A DNA stretch of 64,000 nucleotides from Agapanthus africanus (Eukaryota; Streptophyta; Magnoliopsida; Asparagales; Amaryllidaceae), in assembly GCA_030015575.1 (NCBI GenBank), contig JASDDO010000006.1, positions 203,489,632 through 203,553,631 on the forward strand, in the 5' to 3' direction. Of this stretch, positions 61,019 to 64,000 are shown one piece after another. Position 1 is the first letter of the stretch; every line of letters starts with the position of its first letter. The notes below the pieces were generated by a model that did not search any database, was not told the DNA's origin, and worked only from the letters and a program-made list of their open reading frames with translations. Made by a program: the position numbers and the translations under genes.

Positions 61019-63100
61019 TGTTAGTGTATATGCCCTAGAGGCCATTACTGTATCATACTAGTTTGTATATTACTTAATGGAAGCTTGGGATATTCACCTT
61101 GTATAAATAATCTTGCTCAATATAGTAGTATGCTACTTGGTTTGTTTCTACTTCAATGTGTACTTGTGTTTATTTTACTATATCACTTATACGCATTAGT
61201 GGAGCCCTTAGGATCTTTGCTTGATTACCAGCGTTGTGATGGCAGTCGCACTAGTGGGGGCTGGGTAATCTATAAGCACATCCTTATACAGGTCCCTAGT
61301 CGCAGGACTATCGAGACAGGGCATCGATACTCCGGAGTAGACTAGCGTATGCGCTTCTCATCCCAGTGTGGGAGATGGTCTGTCCCACAGCCATCAGTAC
61401 GTCGTACTAGAGATAGTATACGGGTGCTCGTTAGGTTACGAGTACACTGGACAGGACTCGTCGGGAACTGACAGGTTGGTATTATACCTATCGTCAGTCA
61501 TCAGTTCCCAGGTGACATGAGTACAGCTTAGTCCGCTGACTTGATACTAGCACTTCGCCTCGAGTGTGTTCCCACTGCACTTTGATCACTACCCTACCAC
61601 GGCTCAAAGGAGTCGTGCAAACAGGTGGTGGTTGGGTGCAGTCCCGAAGCACTTGGAGGCAGTGCCGGTTAGACAGGATTCGTCTCTCCCGGTATTGGGG
61701 GTTGACATCGCGCTGTGTCTAGGAGAGCCATTACACGAGTAGTCCCTGGCCAGGGCAAGCGAGATATACTGGTAGGTTCTAGTGTTATCTCAGGGTGTTT
61801 TGGGCTTCACTCCGACACGACTTGTACCGCTATTGGGGGACTGACGTTCTACCGCCCCCTAGGCCCGACATGCGATGTATCAGACGAACAGACCGGACTG
61901 TACGGAGACTGTCACATTCAGACTCAGTAGGAGTACAGATGGGGTTTCACCTCGTCAGCCTTCTTGTCGGCATCTACCTAGGGACCGTTACGCACAGCTA
62001 GTGCCGCTTGCGGTCTGTGGTTAAACCCACTGCCAGCGTAGTGTCGAGTCTTTAGAGTCCCACACAGAGGGTATTCGCCTCTGGGCAAAACAGAGTAGAG
62101 GTCGCATGGTTTTGCGACAGGGTTCGTTCTCCTCCACGCACTTGTGCACGTTTGGAGTCCGGACGGATATTGCCAGCAGGCTCTGGTTTGAGCCGGATAC
62201 TGGTATATGTTTTGGGGTTGCTTTTATCTCTCAGTATTCATGTTCCTCGGAACAAGAATGCAGGTGTGTATGCACAGTTATTTGAGGAGGAGGAAGATGA
62301 CTTTCATTAGGGTTTCGGAATGGGTGCGTATGCACAATTGACGGTTATCATTTTCCAAACCCTAATGGATTTATGGATTATCTATTAATAATAGTAATTA
62401 AATGAGAATTATGTTATGGTTGATTTTGTTGACTTGTTGACCATGGTTGACTTGTTGACCATGGTTGAATGTTGACCACCATCATGCTTTGTAAAGATCC
62501 TCCTTGATTCATGCTTACATTTCATTAAATGAAGCATGATAGTGGTCATTCCAAATTACCATCAACTATTCTTATTTTGAATTATTATTATTTAGTTAAT
62601 TCTTTTTCTTTTGGCATTATGGTTGCAAGAAAGAAAAAGATAGCTCATTATCTCATTTAGCTTCTCTCTCCTCTCTTCATCTTCTTCTTCCTCTAGCAAA
62701 GAGAAACCTTCTCATGTGTTGAGAATCCTTCTCTTTTAAAAGAAAAGCACCCCTTAAACACTCTCTACTCATTCTAGGTTCAAGGTTTAGCAAGCCGGAA
62801 ACCCTAGTTCACTCAAAGATCGAGGAAGAGCCCAAAGGTTGAACCTTCGAGGTGGATCCATCTTCGACGGAAGAAGGCTACAAGGCAAGAACCATCAACC
62901 TCTACAAGGTTTGAAGAAGAAGGAGTTCAAGTTTAGGTATAACCTTCATCCGAGTAGCTAAGACTCTTTAGCTTGTATGTTAGTTTAGTTTAGACACGAT
63001 CCCGACCTTGTTTAGTCCATGTTGCCTCTTGCGATAAAAATTTGTTTTTATACCGTTTCCGCCTCCCCGTAAGAACCGGGGGTCGCAATATGGACTTACA
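61019..63100 (+). repeat. E5 5' LTR (plus-strand copia)
   Basis: 2082 bp, starts TGTTAGTGTATATGCCC, ends GGACTTACA. Left flank CAAAC (61014-61018) in the CACTA; the partner lies beyond the window. LTR hairpin near 61310-61340 has arms GGACTATCGA/TCGATACTCC with one mismatch. Confidence 0.93.
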
Positions 63101-63101
63101 G

Positions 63102-63114
63102 TGGTATCAGAGCC
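63102..63114 (+). promoter_or_regulatory. E5 primer binding site
   Basis: TGGTATCAGAGCC, identical to E2, one base after the LTR. Confidence 0.95.
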
Positions 63115-64000
63115 TAACTAAACTTAAACTAGCTTGGTAGTGAAGTGTAACGAAGTTCGGAACCGAAAAAGTCACAAAACCGGAAAAACAAAACCCTAAG
63201 TTTCTGTTAAATTTTTTTCTGCTCTAAATGAAAAACTTTATACTTGTAAATTCGGCTCAGGGTTTTGTAAGAACACCCAAGAAAAACGACACAGTGATTC
63301 GTTCAAACCGCCGCGCTTCCGCCGCACGAGCTAGGCATCTGCCGCGGAAGCGCCGCGGTTTGTCGTCTTCTGTGCATCGTTTTTCGTGCAGTATGTTTGT
63401 GTGTTGGTTTTGGGATTTTTAAAATATATTATATGTGCCCAGATTTTCCAGAACAGAAATTTGCTTTTGGGGTCCTATAATTCCGTATTTTTTCCGAACT
63501 TCACTGCACTTTGACTATGATGGTTATATCTGTGTTGCTTGCATGTATTGAACGTCGGCTAATCGCTATAAGACGATTAGTCGGGGTTATACATGATCTG
63601 TGTTTGATATTGGAATGTGTATATGAATGTGTTGGACTGTCGCGGGTGAATAGCCGGGGTGGATGTGAGATGAGCTTTTGTTTTTCTTTCATTCATTGTA
63701 AATGTAAATTGATGTAATAATTATTATTTGTTTGGCCGCACAACCGGGTCGGGGTTGTAGCCGTCATTGTATAATTCTTTTTACTGTTTTTGCTCCTAGG
63801 ATAGACCCATGGAGGGGTGTACAAACTGCCGGGTACTTGGCGGGTAGTTTGCCGCACCCGTAGGGGTCTTGGGTAGGGTATTGGCTATTCACCGCGACCG
63901 TGTTATCCGCTTTTCGTTTCAGGCTCGAAAGGATTGCAGATTGCTAGTATATCCAATGTATTCATCTGTGATCTGTAATGTCTATCATTGCTTTCTATTT
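63115..64000 (+). mobile_element. E5 leader, cut by window end
   Basis: Follows the E2 leader: GC-rich hairpin, then TAGACCCATGGAGGGGTG and ACCCGTAGGGGTCTTGGG as in E2 (about 30489 and 30602). The inverted pair CAAACTGCCGGG/GGCGGGTAGTTTG lies near 63829-63854. gag is not reached. Confidence 0.85.
63306..63360 (+). other. GC-rich leader hairpin, E5
   Basis: 20-bp arms (63306-63325 and 63341-63360) pair with two mismatches around a 15-nt loop, 204 nt after the primer site; the strongest of the five. Confidence 0.72.

Noticed and set aside
1-64000. Host protein gene, tRNA or rRNA
   Set aside because: Every stretch with coding signal belongs to a copia, gypsy or CACTA element; TGGTATCAGAGCC motifs are primer sites, not tRNA genes.

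Overview
This is a plant nuclear genome window made almost entirely of nested transposable elements. I found no host protein gene, tRNA, rRNA or CRISPR array. The evidence for a plant is the element content. There are many Ty1/copia LTR elements whose LTRs begin TGTTGG/TGTTAG followed by TATATGCCCTAGAGGCC, the hallmark of the Angela/BARE-1 lineage. Their primer sites match initiator-Met tRNA (TGGTATCAGAGC). There is also a Ty3/gypsy gag and a CACTA (En/Spm) element with a DUF4216-type transposase end. Species cannot be named from this; the density of nesting suggests a large, repeat-rich genome.

Layout of the left half. The window opens inside a minus-strand copia element (E0: leader 1-2425, LTR in three pieces 2427-2686, 12604-13334 and 18326-19551). 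E0 sits in the LTR of an older copia (B2, 19552-~20946). E0's LTR was hit twice. A minus-strand copia E1 (2687-12603) has target duplication CTTGC. A solo gypsy LTR of about 5 kb (G1, 13335-18325) has target duplication TATAA. From ~20947 to 27562 lie broken pieces: an LTR (LTR3) fused to the B2 reverse transcriptase, a plus-strand copia 3' end (B3), and a truncated LTR (C).

Layout of the right half. A minus-strand gypsy (G2: gag 27563-27903 and 37771-37967; LTR 38208-41457) is split by the best-preserved element, the plus-strand copia E2 (27904-37770, target duplication GTCTC). The outer end of the G2 LTR is cut by copia B1 (41458 onwards, minus). B1 was invaded by copia E3 (44184-54186, target duplication CATTT) and, in its integrase, by a CACTA transposon (56005-61018). 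Another plus-strand copia, E5 (LTR 61019-63100), sits in the CACTA and runs off the window.

Functionally, E2 keeps a clean 511-codon RT-RNase H reading frame but carries frameshifts and stops in gag and integrase. E1 and E3 form one family with intact LTR architecture but ruined coding regions, which suggests mobilisation in trans. The most interesting signal is RNA structure. Four divergent copia leaders carry, in the same order and at similar distances, a GC-rich hairpin ~195-210 nt after the primer site, a CCGTTAG hairpin, and a set of three stem-loops with a constant loop and changing stems. A further hairpin with compensating stem changes lies in all the LTRs.
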